A DNA stretch of 32,938 nucleotides from Nocardiopsis sp. CC223A (lineage in GTDB: Bacteria; Actinomycetota; Actinomycetes; Streptosporangiales; Streptosporangiaceae), in contig NZ_JASFDV010000077.1 in the NCBI RefSeq assembly GCF_030766825.1, positions 1 to 32,938 of the forward strand. The letters run 5' to 3'. The position numbers were made by a program, and so were the translations under genes. Shown here piece after piece: positions 1 to 11,700 of the stretch. Each line of letters starts with the position of its first letter. Position 1 is the first letter of the stretch. The notes beneath the pieces were generated by a model. The model was not told the DNA's origin. It saw only the letters and a program-made list of their open reading frames with translations, and did no database searches.

Positions 1-1054
1 CGGCGGCCAGCACCGACACCGACAGGACGATCGCCCCGCCCTGCGGGGTGGCCAGGTCGCGGTCGGTGGCGGCCAGGTAGAAGACCAGGACCGGCCAGTG
101 CCACAGGTACAGGGCGTAGGAGATGGAACCGAGGTAGCGCAGCGGCCGGGAGGACAGCAGCCGGTCGACGCCGACGGCCCCGCCGGCGGGCGCCCCCGCT
201 GCGATGACGGCCGCGGCCGCCAGGGTGGGCCACAGCGCGGCGAAGCCCGGGAACGCCGTGGACACCTGGAGCAGCGCCCCGCACAGCACCAGCGCCGCCA
301 GCCCGCCCCAGCCCAGGAGCAGCCGGGCGGTGCGCCCCGGGCGCAGCCCCGGCAGCAGCAGGGCCACCAGCCCGCCGAGCGCGAGCTCCCACAGCCGGGC
401 CCCGGTGTCGAAGTACGCCCAGGGCTGGTTGGTGTGGGTCACCGCCACCGAGTAGGCCAGGGAGAGCGCGAACACCGCCGCCAGCGCCCAGAACAGCGGC
501 CGCCGCGGGTCGCGCCCGGCCCGGCGGGCGAGCAGCACCGCGCCCGCGATGAGCGCGGGCCACAGCAGGTAGAACTGCCACTGCACCGACAGCGACCAGA
601 AGTGCTGGAAGGGGTCGGGGACCCCGGTGCGGGCCAGGTAGTCGACCGAGTCCAGGGCCAGGTGCCAGTTGGTGTGCCCGAGCAGGGCGGCGACCGCTCC
701 CCCGGGCGCCTCGCGCCACTGCGACTGCGGCAGGAACAGCCAGGTTCCGGCGAGGGTGACCAGGACGACCAGGGCCGCGGTCGGCAGCAGGCGGGCGGCC
801 AGCCGGGCGAGGAACGCGCCGTAGCGGATGCCCGGGCCGGTGGCGGCGCGCAGCAGGGAGGCGGTGACGAGCAGGCCCGTGAGCATGAGGAACACGTCGA
901 CGCCGCCGGAGACCCGGCCCAGCCAGATGTGGTAGGCGGCGACCAGGAGCACGGCCACGGCGCGCAGGCCCTCGATGCCGGGCCGGTGCCCGCCGGTGCC
1001 GACCTCGACCGGCCGGGCCGGGCCGGTCTCCTCGGGGGAGGTGGGAGAGGGCAC
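1..1054 (-). CDS. Acyltransferase-3 family membrane protein (OafA/YrhL type), 3' end outside window
   Basis: Reading the minus strand from a GTG at 1054 gives an open frame of about 351 codons to the left edge. An in-frame TGA lies five codons upstream of the GTG, which makes this the earliest start. The frame opens with a short Pro/Glu-rich cytoplasmic leader. It continues with RPGIEGLRAVAVLL, then AYHIWLGRVSGGVDVFL (residues about 27-60), the family signature with its conserved Arg, the YH histidine and GGVDVF. Many hydrophobic segments follow, and SISYALYLWHWPVL lies near the left edge. The family is known to transfer acyl groups (often acetyl) to sugars of cell-wall or surface polymers or of antibiotics, inside the membrane. 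The acceptor here is unknown. The usual family length is 350-700 residues, so a C-terminal part is missing. The ribosome site is weak (GAAAGCGAG). Its upstream neighbour is the methyltransferase, 142 bp away on the same strand; co-transcription is possible but not shown. Confidence 0.85.
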   Translation of the reverse strand, partial: MPSPTSPEETGPARPVEVGTGGHRPGIEGLRAVAVLLVAAYHIWLGRVSGGVDVFLMLTGLLVTASLLRAATGPGIRYGAFLARLAARLLPTAALVVLVTLAGTWLFLPQSQWREAPGGAVAALLGHTNWHLALDSVDYLARTGVPDPFQHFWSLSVQWQFYLLWPALIAGAVLLARRAGRDPRRPLFWALAAVFALSLAYSVAVTHTNQPWAYFDTGARLWELALGGLVALLLPGLRPGRTARLLLGWGGLAALVLCGALLQVSTAFPGFAALWPTLAAAAVIAAGAPAGGAVGVDRLLSSRPLRYLGSISYALYLWHWPVLVFYLAATDRDLATPQGGAIVLSVSVLAA

Positions 1055-1196
1055 GGGTGCTCGCTTTCAGGGTGTGCGGGGAGACCGGACATCCTGCCCG
1101 ACCGGGATGACGTGGGGGGATACCCCTGCTGAACGCGCCGTCACCGCTGTGTCACGAGTGCCGGGAGCAGGGCGGCGGCGGGCGGCGGGGCGGGGG

Positions 1197-2003
1197 TCAG
1201 GGCTTGCGGGCCAGTCCGCAGTACTGGTCCACGTGGGCGGGCTCGCCCACCTCGGTCCTGTCCGGCCGCCACAGGGACGCCGAGACCACACCCGGTTCCA
1301 CGAGTTCGAGCCCCGTGAAGAACCCGGCGATCTCCTGCGGGGTGCGCAGGTGGTAGGGCAGGGCCGCGGTGTCGTTCCACCGGCGGGCCGCCTCCACCAT
1401 CGGTTCGCTGGTGTCGGTGCCGTCGCACAGGGCGAAGAAGCTCCCCGCGGGCAGGGCGTCGACGTAGGCGCGGATGAGGGCGTAGGCCTCGGCGGTGTCC
1501 TCGGTGTGGCCCATGGTGCCCAGGACCGTCAGGCCGATGGGGCGGGTGAAGTCCAGGTGGTCGCGGGCGGCGGCCAGCACCTTGTCCGGTTCGCGCAGGT
1601 CGGCGTCGACGTAGTGGACGCCGCCCGCGTCGCCGCCGGTGAGCAGCGCCCGGGCGTGGGCCAGGACCATGGGGTCGTTGTCGACGTAGACGACGGCGGC
1701 GTCGGGGTCCACCCGCCGGGCGACCTCGTGGGTGTTGTTGTGGGTGGGCAGGCCGGTGCCGACGTCGAGGAACTGGCGGACGCCCTCCTCGCGGGCCAGG
1801 TGGGTGACGGCGCGGACGAGGAAGCCCCGGTCGGCGCGGGCGGCCTCGACCATCTCCGGGTAGGCGGCGAGTACGTAGTCGCCGACCTCGCGGTCCGCGG
1901 GGTAGTTGTCCTTGCCGCCGAGCCAGTAGTTCCAGACCCGGGCCGAGTGGGCCCGGGTGGTGTCGATAGGGGGCTGGTGTTCGTCGGGTGAGGGGTCGGT
2001 CAT
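1197..2003 (-). CDS. SAM-dependent methyltransferase, DUF574/Methyltransf_19 family
   Basis: The product is 268 residues. The opening part, with ARVWNYWLGGKDNYPADREV, is the hallmark of the actinomycete DUF574 (Methyltransf_19) group. It is followed by the SAM-binding loop FLDVGTGLPT (about residue 90), the acidic VVYVDNDPMV that would hold the ribose, and YVDADLREP. These show a Rossmann-fold class I methyltransferase. The family occurs in dozens of paralogues in Streptomyces and relatives, and its substrates are mostly unknown, so no substrate is proposed. I chose the ATG at 2003 because a GGAGG lies 11 bases upstream and the family's N-terminus begins just after it. A longer frame to 2189 exists but its extra residues are Pro/Arg-rich and look like non-coding translation. 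The length is usual for the family and no catalytic motif is missing. Confidence 0.9.
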   Translation of the reverse strand: MTDPSPDEHQPPIDTTRAHSARVWNYWLGGKDNYPADREVGDYVLAAYPEMVEAARADRGFLVRAVTHLAREEGVRQFLDVGTGLPTHNNTHEVARRVDPDAAVVYVDNDPMVLAHARALLTGGDAGGVHYVDADLREPDKVLAAARDHLDFTRPIGLTVLGTMGHTEDTAEAYALIRAYVDALPAGSFFALCDGTDTSEPMVEAARRWNDTAALPYHLRTPQEIAGFFTGLELVEPGVVSASLWRPDRTEVGEPAHVDQYCGLARKP

Positions 2004-2038
2004 GGCGTGCGTTTCCTCCGTTACCGTGCGACATGGGC

Positions 2039-2068
2039 ATTCTGGTGCCCGCTGGGGTGTCCGTGCAA
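2039..2068 (-). promoter_or_regulatory. Candidate sigma-70-type promoter of the methyltransferase
   Basis: On the minus strand TTGCAC (2068-2063) is followed after 18 bases by CAGAAT (2044-2039). Each box is near the actinobacterial consensus (TTGACA / TAGAAT-like). The predicted RNA start near 2032 would leave a leader of about 29 bases that includes the GGAGG ribosome site. This is read by eye only. Confidence 0.4.
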
Positions 2069-2319
2069 CGGGAGGCCGTGCGGCGCGGGGATTCCCGGTG
2101 GCTCGCGGCCCGGTGTGCGCAGGGTGGGCGGTACCCGGGGGGAGCGGGGACGGGGCACCTCGTACCGCCCGGGGCGCGGGGGGGAGCACGTGGACGTCGG
2201 GGTCGGGCGCCTGCGGGTGCCGCGGGCCGGGACCGGGCGGCCCGGCCGCGACCCCTGGTCCTGCTGCACGGCAGCGGTCCGGACGGCGCCGCGGTCTCCC
2301 CGGTACCGGTCTGTTGGGG

Positions 2320-2361
2320 CCGCGGTCCGCCGACCGCGGGGTGCGGGGTGCGGGGTGCGGG
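2320..2361. repeat. Perfect 8-bp hairpin followed by heptamer tandem repeat
   Basis: CCGCGGTC and GACCGCGG pair across a 4-base loop (2320-2339). The right arm runs straight into three to four copies of the heptamer GGGGTGC (to about 2361). The position, roughly midway between two divergent genes, does not suggest a terminator for either. Its role is unknown. Confidence 0.55.
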
Positions 2362-2697
2362 CGTCGGACCCGCCCGAGTGGGGCGGGGGTCTGGGGGCCG
2401 GGCGGGTGGGCGGGCCGCGGGAGCCGACGGCGGTCGTGGACGGGGCGATGGGCGCAGGCGGAGTGCCGCGACCGGTTCCCGGCAAAGGTGTGCGCGTTCC
2501 TCGACCTGGGCGGGTGAACGACTCCGGGGCGCGGCGGTCCCGAAGGTGACCGGACACGGAGGGCGGGGTGACCGGCTTCCCTTGCCCCGCAGGGGTTCGG
2601 GGCCGCTCGGGCGGGTACGGGTGCGCCCGCGGTGACGAACGGGCGAACAGTACGCGAAAGCGGACGGAAAGCCCATTCCCGGGACGGGCTGCCGCCC

Positions 2698-2703
2698 TAG
2701 GAT
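2698..2703 (+). promoter_or_regulatory. Candidate -10 element (TAGGAT) of the giant toxin gene
   Basis: TAGGAT matches the actinobacterial -10 consensus TANNNT. It lies 67 bases before the first ATG of the giant gene. A TTCCCG sits 16 bases upstream in the -35 position but is a weak match. The leader would be about 60 bases and would contain the 15-bp palindrome at 2714. Confidence 0.35.
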
Positions 2704-2713
2704 CGTCGCGTTC

Positions 2714-2728
2714 GCCGGGTCACCCGGC
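2714..2728. promoter_or_regulatory. 15-bp palindrome between promoter and start of the giant toxin gene
   Basis: GCCGGGT-C-ACCCGGC is a perfect inverted repeat of 7-bp arms around one base. It begins 10 bases after the candidate -10 box, so it would overlap or closely follow the RNA start. That is where repressor operators often lie. No regulator gene is next to it in the window. It could also simply be an RNA hairpin in the leader. Confidence 0.35.
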
Positions 2729-2770
2729 TAGCGGCGACCGGCGGCGGAACGACTCGGGGCGGGGGCGCGC

Positions 2771-5700
2771 ATGGGGATGGAGATCCCCGACGGACTGGCC
2801 GACCTCTTCTACGGCCTCACCGGCACCCAATGGCCGGACGTGGACGAGGACCGGCTGCGGGACGTCTCCGACATGTACGCCACGGTCGAGTACATCCTGG
2901 CGACCGAGCTCCCCGAGCTGATCGTGGTGCTGCGCCGCAAGGTGAGATCGACGTTCGACGGGCGCACCACCGAGTACTTCGAGAACTCCCTCGCCCAGTT
3001 CACCGCCGGGGAGCGGGACTACGTCGGCGAGGCCGCGACACTGGCCGGGGAGATCCGCAAGTACGCCAAGGAGTCCGCCAACCAGGTCGAGTACGCCAAG
3101 TGGATGATCATCGGCCAGCTCGTGCAGCTGGCGCTGGAGATCGCCTGGGCGATCGCGACGGCGAAGTTCACGTTCGGAGCGTCGCTCTCGTGGATCTCGG
3201 TGTTCAAGTTCATCCGCAGCCAGGCGATCCGCCGCATCCTCAACTGGCTGGTGTGGAACCTGCTGAGCCACCTGTTCGTGGCCCAACTGTTCGGCACCAC
3301 CATGGACCTGCTCATCCAGCGCATCCAGATGGACCAGGGCAACCGGGACGAGTGGGACAAGGAACTCACCCGGATGGCCGCCGCGGGCGCGTTCGTGGAG
3401 GGGCTGCTGGGAGCCGGCCTGTCCATGGGCGCGGACCTGTTCCTCAGCAAGCAGCTGGCGAAGCTCTTCGGTGACAACCTGCCCGGTCCCCCCGTGCCGC
3501 CGCCGGTCCGCGACACCGTCCCCGAGCCGCCGCCCGGGCCGGTGGGCCGGGGCCCCGAGCCGAACCCGGACCCGCCGCCGCTGCGGGACGTCCCCGAGAC
3601 GGTGCCGACCCCCTCACCGCGCACCCCGGACCCCGGCCCCCTGAACCCGCCGCCCGTCCGCGACGGCGCGACCGACCCGCCGGGACCGCCGACCGACCCC
3701 CCGGGGCCGCCGCCGGGCGACGGTCCCGGACGCGGCGGACCCGAACGCGACGGGGCGGGGCAGGACGGGGCGGGGCAGGACGGGCCCTCGGTGACCTGGC
3801 CGCCGGGGAGCGTCACCCCGGAGTTCAACAAGGACCTGGTGACCCTGTTCGCCCGCAACTCCAACGAGTTCACCGGGCCCGCACAGCGGTCCAACACCGC
3901 GAGCAGCGGGATCGGGCACGGAGAGCGGTTCGTCGACGGCGCCGGGAACGTGTTCGCGCGCCACTTCGGCGGCGAACTGGGCGAGGACGCCGCCAGGGCG
4001 CTGGGCCGCGAGTACGCGCAGACCCTGCTGCGCACCTGGAACACCCCGCGCGCGACCTCGGCGCTCGACGACGTGCTGGGGGGTGCGCCGCTGCCGCAGA
4101 GCACCCGGGACCACCTCGCCCGGGACGTCCCGGACGCCTTCGCCCGGACGGTGTCGGAGTTCGGGACCAGGTGGCGGGACCGGTTGACCGCACTGGGCAT
4201 CGGCGCGGGCTCGGGCGCGTTCGAGGGGTACATCGGCGAGGGCCTGACCAACCTGGCCTTCTCCCCCGAGCAGCAGTGGGAGGCGTCGGGCATGTCGGCG
4301 GTGGCGGGGGCCGCCACCTCGGTCGTGCAGGACCTGGCGGTGACCGGCGGGCTCAAGGCCGTCGACGCCCTCGACGGCCTGCGCACGCTCAACGACACCC
4401 CGGTGGACCTTCCCGGCCCGGACGCGCCCGGGTCGCGCGGGCCCGCGCCGGACGGCGACGACACCCGTGACCGGCCGTCCGACCCGGGCCGGGGGGACGG
4501 GGGGAACGGGGGGAACGGGGGGAACGGGGGGACCGGGTCCTCGTCCGGGAACGGAGGGGAGGAGCCGGTCCTGCACCTGCGGGGCGGGGGCGGCGACGAC
4601 ATGTCGTTCGACCTCGGGTCCGGGTTCGGGTCGGACGGCGACTCCGGGTCGGACCGCGGCGACGGGGACGAGGACGGGGACGACGTGTCGGTGCTCGGCC
4701 CGTTGGACCGGTCGGACCGGTCGGACCGGTCGGAGCCCGGCGGGGCGGGCGGGCGGGGCGGCCCCGAACGGTCGGCGACCGGGGACGTCCCCGCCGGGCC
4801 TCCCGGGTCCCGGGGATCGGACACCCCCCGGACGGAGGCGGGAGCGGAGCCGGAGGGGGAGGGGGAGCGGCGGACACCGCGCACCGAGAGCACAGGCCCC
4901 GACATCCGTGACGTGCCCGTGACCGCACCGGAGGGCGGTAACGGGAGCGGACCGACCGACACCGGGCGCGGCTCCGGCACGGGTGCGGCCTCCGGCACGG
5001 CCGTGCCGGAGGGCGGATCCGGACGGAGCACCGAACAGGGTTCGGTCGCCGAGGACGGTGCCGCCGAGGACGCGCCCGCCGACTCCGGCGTGCAGGACGG
5101 CGCCCCTGCCCCGGTCGGCGGCGCCCCCGGGGGCGGTGAACGGTCCGGGGAGGCCCCCGCGGCCGCCGCCTTCACCGGTCCAGGGAACGGAGACGGCGCC
5201 GAGACCACGGGCACGGACGGGACCGGTCAGGGCGAAGACGGCGAACAGAACAGGGGCTCGGACGAGGGCGACTCCTCCTCGGCGTCCGCCGAGGAGGTCG
5301 GCCACCGGGCCACCGACACGGGGTCGGACACCAGGGAAAGCCCCCACCGTGCCGTCCCCGAGGGCGGGGGCGACGCCCCCGCCGAGGCGCCGGGGGAACA
5401 GCCCGCGCCCCCCGGCGTGCAAGCGCCGCCCCCCGGGGAGGCCCCGGGGTCGCGGGAGTCCTCGACCAACCGCGGCGGTGGCCGCGGCCCCGCTCCGGTC
5501 GGCCGGACCGACCCGGCCTCTCCGCGGGCCGGGAACGGGGGCGACGGGGACGGTACGCCGCCCGGCGCCACCCGCGAAGAAGGGGTGTTCGGCGCACAGG
5601 CGGACGGCGCCGACGGCCGCCCGCTGACCACCCCGGGCGAGGACGGTTCCGGGCCCCCGGACCGGCGGGGCGACGAGACCGACCTGGACGTCTTCTTCCG

Positions 5701-8700
5701 ATCGCTCACACCGTCGGTCGAGTCGACCGCCGCGGAGGAGACGGTCCGGCAGTCCGACCGCACCGACACCACAGGGCACCGGGACCGGCCCGAGGAATCT
5801 GCGGACGGCGGGGCGAAGGAGGGCTCCGGCAAGAAGCCGGAGCCCCCGGACGAGGAGGCCGCCGCCACCGGGGACACCCGAGGGGAGGAGCGCGGGCGCC
5901 CCGCCGCCGAGCGCGATCCCCTGGCCGTTCCGAAGGACGGGGGGCCGCCGCTGCGCCTGGAGAGCACGCCGGAACCCGAGGAGGGCACCGAGGTCGCCCC
6001 CGAGGATCCCGGCCCGCCGCCCCCGAAGGAGGAGGCCCCCGAGGAGAACCCGAAGAAGGCCGAGGAGAGCCCGAAGAAGGCCGCCGACGACCCGCCGCCC
6101 CCTCCACCCGAGGAGGAAGAGGAGAGCACCGGCACCGAGAAGAGCGCCGAGGAGACCGGCGGAAAGACCTCCGAGGTCCCGCCCCCTCCACCCGGGGAGG
6201 AAGCGGCCGAGGAGACCACCGAAGAGACCCCGGAGAAGGCCGCCGAAGACCCGCCGCCTCCCCCGCCCGGGGAAGAGGTGGCCGAGGAGAGCACTGAGGA
6301 GGCCCCGAAGAGGGTCACCGAAGACCCGCCGCCCGGCGGGGACACCGTCACCCGCGTACCGCCGCCGCCCGACCCGCCGCCCGACCCCGCGGACCCGGGC
6401 ACCCCCGCCCCGCTGCGGCTCAACTACCTGATCGACTCGCGGTGGATCGAGTCCTACGGCGTCCGGGTGGACCCGGACGCCGTCCTGGCCACGCGCCCGG
6501 GCCTGCCCCCGGACGTGCGCGCGTCCCTGCGCGCGAAGCTCGGCACCGACCCCCGGGACTTCTTCTCCCGCGACGGGGTCACCGAGACCGCCGCCGACGG
6601 CACGTCGTACACACTGCGGCTGCGCTCCGACGACGCCTGGCAGGAGGGCGGGCGGGACCGGGGCGGCGCCCCCAAGGCCAAGTACAAGGGTCTGCACGAC
6701 GTGCAGACCCAGGACTCGCGGGGCGAGTCGGGGATGGTCGGCTCCGCACGCCGCCCGGTCGTGTCCTTCCAGGCCAACCTCCTGGGCTTCGAAGGCCTCC
6801 CCGCCCCGGCCGCCGGCTTCCGGGCGTCGGCCTTCGGCGGCTCCGCCGTCCAGCAGCAGTCCGGCGACTCCGGCCGGACCCAGATCCTCACCACGGAGAT
6901 GACCGGGGAGGGGACGACCTACAGCACCGCCCTCACGGCCGAGTGGACCCCGCACCGGCCGCCGCCGCCCGTGACCGCGGGCCGGGAAGACCCGGACGCG
7001 GGCGTGGAGCTGGCCCCGACGCGGACGGAGTCCCGGCTCGACCGCGGTGTGGAACTCGTCCTCATGGGCGGGTTGAAGCGGCGCGACGACCTGCCCGCGC
7101 AGATCACGTTCACCGACCCCTTCCGGACACCGGACGCACCCGCGGACAGGACCGCGGACGGGGAGGGAACCGCACCCGCGGACAGGACCGCGGACGCGGA
7201 GGGAACCGCACCCGCGGACGGGACCACGGACGGGGAGGGGACCACACCCGCGGACGCGGACGGGACCGCGGACGGGGACGGGGACGGGACCACGGACGGG
7301 GACGGGACGCGCACCGAGGGCGCCCCGCCCGCGGAGGCCCCCCGGCGGTACGGCGGCTACCTGGCCAACTCCCACCCGATCTCGATCGACTCCATCACGC
7401 GCCGCGTCCCCGACCCCGGCTCGGATTCCGCGACCGACTCCGGCAGCGCCCCCGGCTCGGACTCCGGCACCGGGTCGCGCACCGGCACGGACTCCCCCGG
7501 CAACGGCCGCTCCCGGTGGCGGGACCTGCTCCCCTGGGGGTCGCGGAACCGGCCGCCGACCGAGGCACCCACCGGTCTCAACTCCTGGATCGCCGACCGC
7601 CTGGGCTTCGAGGCCCCCGGGGAGGGGTCCAACACCCGCCGCCTGCTCCACCGGCCCCGCCCCGGCAGCGATGAGCCCAAGGTGGCGACCCACCCCAAGT
7701 CCGGGTCGACCGCCCGGCGGCGCGAACTGGACCGGCGCGGCGTCCTGGAGGTGTTCGCCGACGACATCGTGATGACCCAGCTCCCCACGATGACCGACGA
7801 ACCCCGGACCGTGCGCGTCCCCGACGCCGAGGGCGGGACACGCCTGCTGACCATCTGGGCGCCGCCGACCTCCATGGAACTGGTCCCGGAGACCCCCAAG
7901 GACTTCAACATGAAGTTCACCGACCGCTACGCCCGCGGCGCCTCGGTGCTCGCCAACCGGCTCAAGGGCTTCTTCGTGGCGGTGTCGGGCGGTGTGGTGA
8001 CCCGGGTCCCGGGGGACGCGATCCGGGTCGACGCGCCCTACTTCGAGGCGCGCTTCCAGAAGGTGTGGGCGAAGGGCCGGGGGCGTTCGGACAACGCGTG
8101 GGACGCCCGCCTGTTCCACAGCACGGACACCGCCGTGTACCGGACCCGGCGGACGGTCGCCGTGTGGCTCGACGGCGACACCGAGCCCATGTACTTCGAC
8201 GCGTCCGCCCTGGAGGCCGTCACCGCCGACGACGTCCGCCGCCTCGACGGCGACCGACCCGAGACGGCGGAGCTGGAGCGGACGGGGGACCCGTTCCTGG
8301 ACCGCGAGGGCGGGCCCACCCACTTCGGCGACGCCCTGGTCCGCGACGTGACGCACGCCGACGGGTCGGAGGTGCGCTCCGAGGCTGGGGGGTTCCCGCA
8401 GTCGTTCTTCCGGGACTTCGCGCACCGGCTCCTGACGGAGATCGACCGGGAGTACCCCGGCCTGGTGCTACCGCACCTGGCGATCCCCGGCACCCCCGAG
8501 CCCGCGCGCTCGCACGCGGGCTGGAACCACCGGCGCAAGCGCCGGACCGCCGAGCTGAACACCGAGACGGTCCTGGCCCGGATCAACGCCTCCTCCTTCC
8601 GGAAGGAACGCGACGCCTGGCTGTCGGGACAGGTGGAGATCAAGCTGATCGAGACGAAGGTCCTGCCGTTCGGCAACGAGCTGCGCGAGCGCAGGTTCAC

Positions 8701-11700
8701 CGTGCCGAAGCACATCTCGGTGTGGCCGCGGACCAGGGTCACCGGCTACTCGGAGGCGGCCGCCCCCCTCGCCGCGTCGCACACCGGCAGCACCACCGGG
8801 TCGTCGGCGGGCATCGACCGCAGGTCCGACAAGGTCACGACGGTCACCGCCGAGGGCCGGACGGGTGTGACCCTGCGCAGCATCACCGCCGGTGTCGACT
8901 CGTTCGGCACGCCGTCCAAGGCCGGAGGCGTGTACTTCCGGGCCGCCAACGAGTTCCGCTCGCGCAAGCAGAGCGGGTACGGGGTCTCGGCGACCACCGA
9001 GACCAACGTCAAGGACAAGAGCGGGAGCCGGGTCCTGTTCGCCGACATGGAGTTCTCGGCGTGGATGGGGCCCGACGACTCCGTGGTGCCGCGCTCCTCC
9101 CGGTGGGAGGCGCCGTCCCGGACGGGCATGGGACGCGAACTCTTCGGCGGCGGGGACGGCGTGCCGGATCCGGTGCGGGCCCGAGTGGAACTGCACACCC
9201 CGCGGACCGGTCGGCGCTTCACCCTCGACGCACCCCCGGAACAGCCTCCGGCGCCTCCCGGAAAACTGCCGTCGTCCCAGGCGGAGCGGCTCTTCGACCG
9301 TGGCCCCTCGGCGTTCCTCAGCGAGAATCTCGGCCTGCTCTCCCCGCCCGGCGAGCCGCCGCGGCTGGCGACCGTCACCGAGGTCGCCGAGGACACGGAG
9401 GCCCCGGACCCGGGGACCTCGGACACCGGGACCGGGACCGGGACCGGGACCGGGACCGGGACCGGGTCCGGGACCGGGACCCGGGGTTCCCGGACCCACA
9501 CGACGCCGGGCGACGGGGGCACGGTCACCCGGGCCACCGACGGCGGGGCGACGCCCGCGGAACGTGCGGCGGAGACGACACCGCCGGCGGAACGGACCAC
9601 CGAGACCCCGGCCGGTCGGGGCGGCCGCACCCGCACCCCCGCCCCGGAGCCGGAGCCGGAGCTGCGGATCGACCGGACCGACCGGGCGCGGCGCCTGTCG
9701 GAGCTGTTCTCCAGCGTCCAGGCGTTCAACCCGGCCCTGATGCGCCGCGGCTCCGAGATCATCACCGTGTCCTCGCTCACCTACGCGAGCCTGGACCGCG
9801 ACCACTGGGCGTTCTCCCGCGCCGCGTCCTCCCGGGAGGGCGCGGCCGAGATCATCACCGACCACACGTCCTCGCAGACCCTGGCGGCCGCACCGGGGAT
9901 CCAGCGGGACGGCGGCTCCCGCTTCCGGGTCCAGCTCGACGACGGCATCGCCCCGTGGCGGACCCGGCCGACCACGGTGACCTGGTACGTTCCCACCCAC
10001 GTCGCGTCGGTGGTCCTGCGCGAGTTCGCGACGATGGAGCCCAACCAGGTCAAGGAGATCTCCTACGGGTTCGGCACGTCCCGGAACTCGATCTTCAGCA
10101 CGGCCCTGGTCGCACGGGGGGTCTTCAGCTCCCAGCCCACCGCGGAGACGGCGGAACAGGCCCCCCGCGGTTCCTCCGCGCCCATCGCCCAGCCGGGCGC
10201 GGAGCTGCGGTACACCCCCTACGGGCACGGGCGCGGCGAATCCTCGTCCGTGGCCTTCCGCACCCGCCGGGAGGTCAAGTTCACCGGCGCCACCTTCGAG
10301 TTCGTCACCCACGGGGTCGTCCTCCAGGCCACCGAGCACAAGAAGGACTTCGACTTCCTGTTCTCCGTCCCGCGCTCGCCCGGGACCGGCGACCACACGG
10401 CGTGGGCGTCCCACGTCCGCGACGCGCAGAAGGTCATGGTCCCCGCGCTCTGGGTCTTCGCGGAGGGGCTCGTCGACGACCACCTGACCTGGGGGCCGGA
10501 CGGCCGGGTCCGCAAGAGCCCGCACCCGCCGCCGCAGGGGCCGCACCGGCAGCTGGTGCTCAAGCCGGACCTGGCCGGGAAGGGCTACGACTCCCGCCCC
10601 GTCCACGTCCCCTCCCTCATCTCCGACCTGGAGCAGCGGTTGCGGCGTGGCGGCTGGGAGCTGACCACCCACTCGCGTGAGGACCTGATCCAGACGGTGA
10701 CCTCCGACCTCAACCGCGGGATGACCCACCTGTCGGGTATCGAGGTGCGCGTGGTCCCGACGGACACGCGCTGGGAGTCGTCCGAGGCGACCCCGCGCAT
10801 CAAGGACCGGTCACGGACGGCGACCCTGGACCTGGACCTGCGCCCGATGGGGTCCCGCGTGGAGCAGATCGGCGGGAAGATGGAGTTCGTCGACCGCAAC
10901 ATCAAGGTGACCTCCACCTCCGAGCAGGAGAGCTTCTTCCGGGGGTACGGCAAGGGCGCCGCCATCGACCTGCTCGCGCCGATCGGCAACCGCGAGGACC
11001 CCGGCACGGGCAGGCAGGTCGGCGCCATCAGCGCCGGCGGCACCCCCGGGTACCGGCAGCAGACACAGGTGGAGGACGCGTCCTCGCAGACCCGGGCCCG
11101 CGAGGAGACACAGGAACGGGTCGTGTTCACACCCTTCGCCGTGGTCACGACGCCGACCCGGGTGGACGCGAGCCTGCGCATCGGTGACCAGGTCTTCACC
11201 ACGTCGGTCCTGGACCGGCAGGCGCAGTCGATCCACCCGCTCCCGTACCTGGAGACGCTCGGCCCCGGAAGCGGGTCCGGTCCGTCCGGGACCCGGTACA
11301 CCCGCGCGGAGTTCGACCGCAGCGAGGACGGGACGTACCCGGACGACTGGGCCGCGCTGCACCGGGGCGCGGACGGGCACGGGTATCAGGACGGTGAGGC
11401 GGGGATCGAGCACGTTCCCCTGGCGATCGAGGGCGACGGGCGCGGTGTGCTCGACGCGGCGGTGGTCAACGCCGCACTCCTGGACGGGTGGTCGCGCACG
11501 GGCGGCACCGGCCTCCTCGACGCCACCGAGGTCCGGGACGCGGCCCGCCACCTGGACCGGAAGATCACGGACATCGAGCGCGCGGCGGGGATCACCGCCC
11601 GCAAGCAGGAGATGCTGCTGCTGTCCCTCACCCCCGAGGCCACGCAGGACTCCGTGGTCATCGCCGAGTACGGCGACACGGTGGTCAGGACACGGGCGCT

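Larger units (their letters stand above)
2004..2770. other. Divergent intergenic region between methyltransferase and giant toxin gene
   Basis: This 767-bp stretch contains no frame I believe. The long frames on both strands are Gly/Arg/Pro-rich and have no recognisable motif. It holds the methyltransferase promoter at its left end, a hairpin with heptamer repeats in the middle, and a candidate promoter plus a palindrome for the giant gene at its right end. Such a long spacer is unusual in this gene-dense window. Confidence 0.6.

Noticed and set aside
3614..8425. A 1,603-residue open frame on the minus strand, opposite the giant gene
   Set aside because: The frame is rich in Gly, Arg and Val with no motif and mirrors the G/C third-position bias of the plus-strand gene, so it is a shadow. 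The plus-strand frame has recognisable domains and is three times longer.
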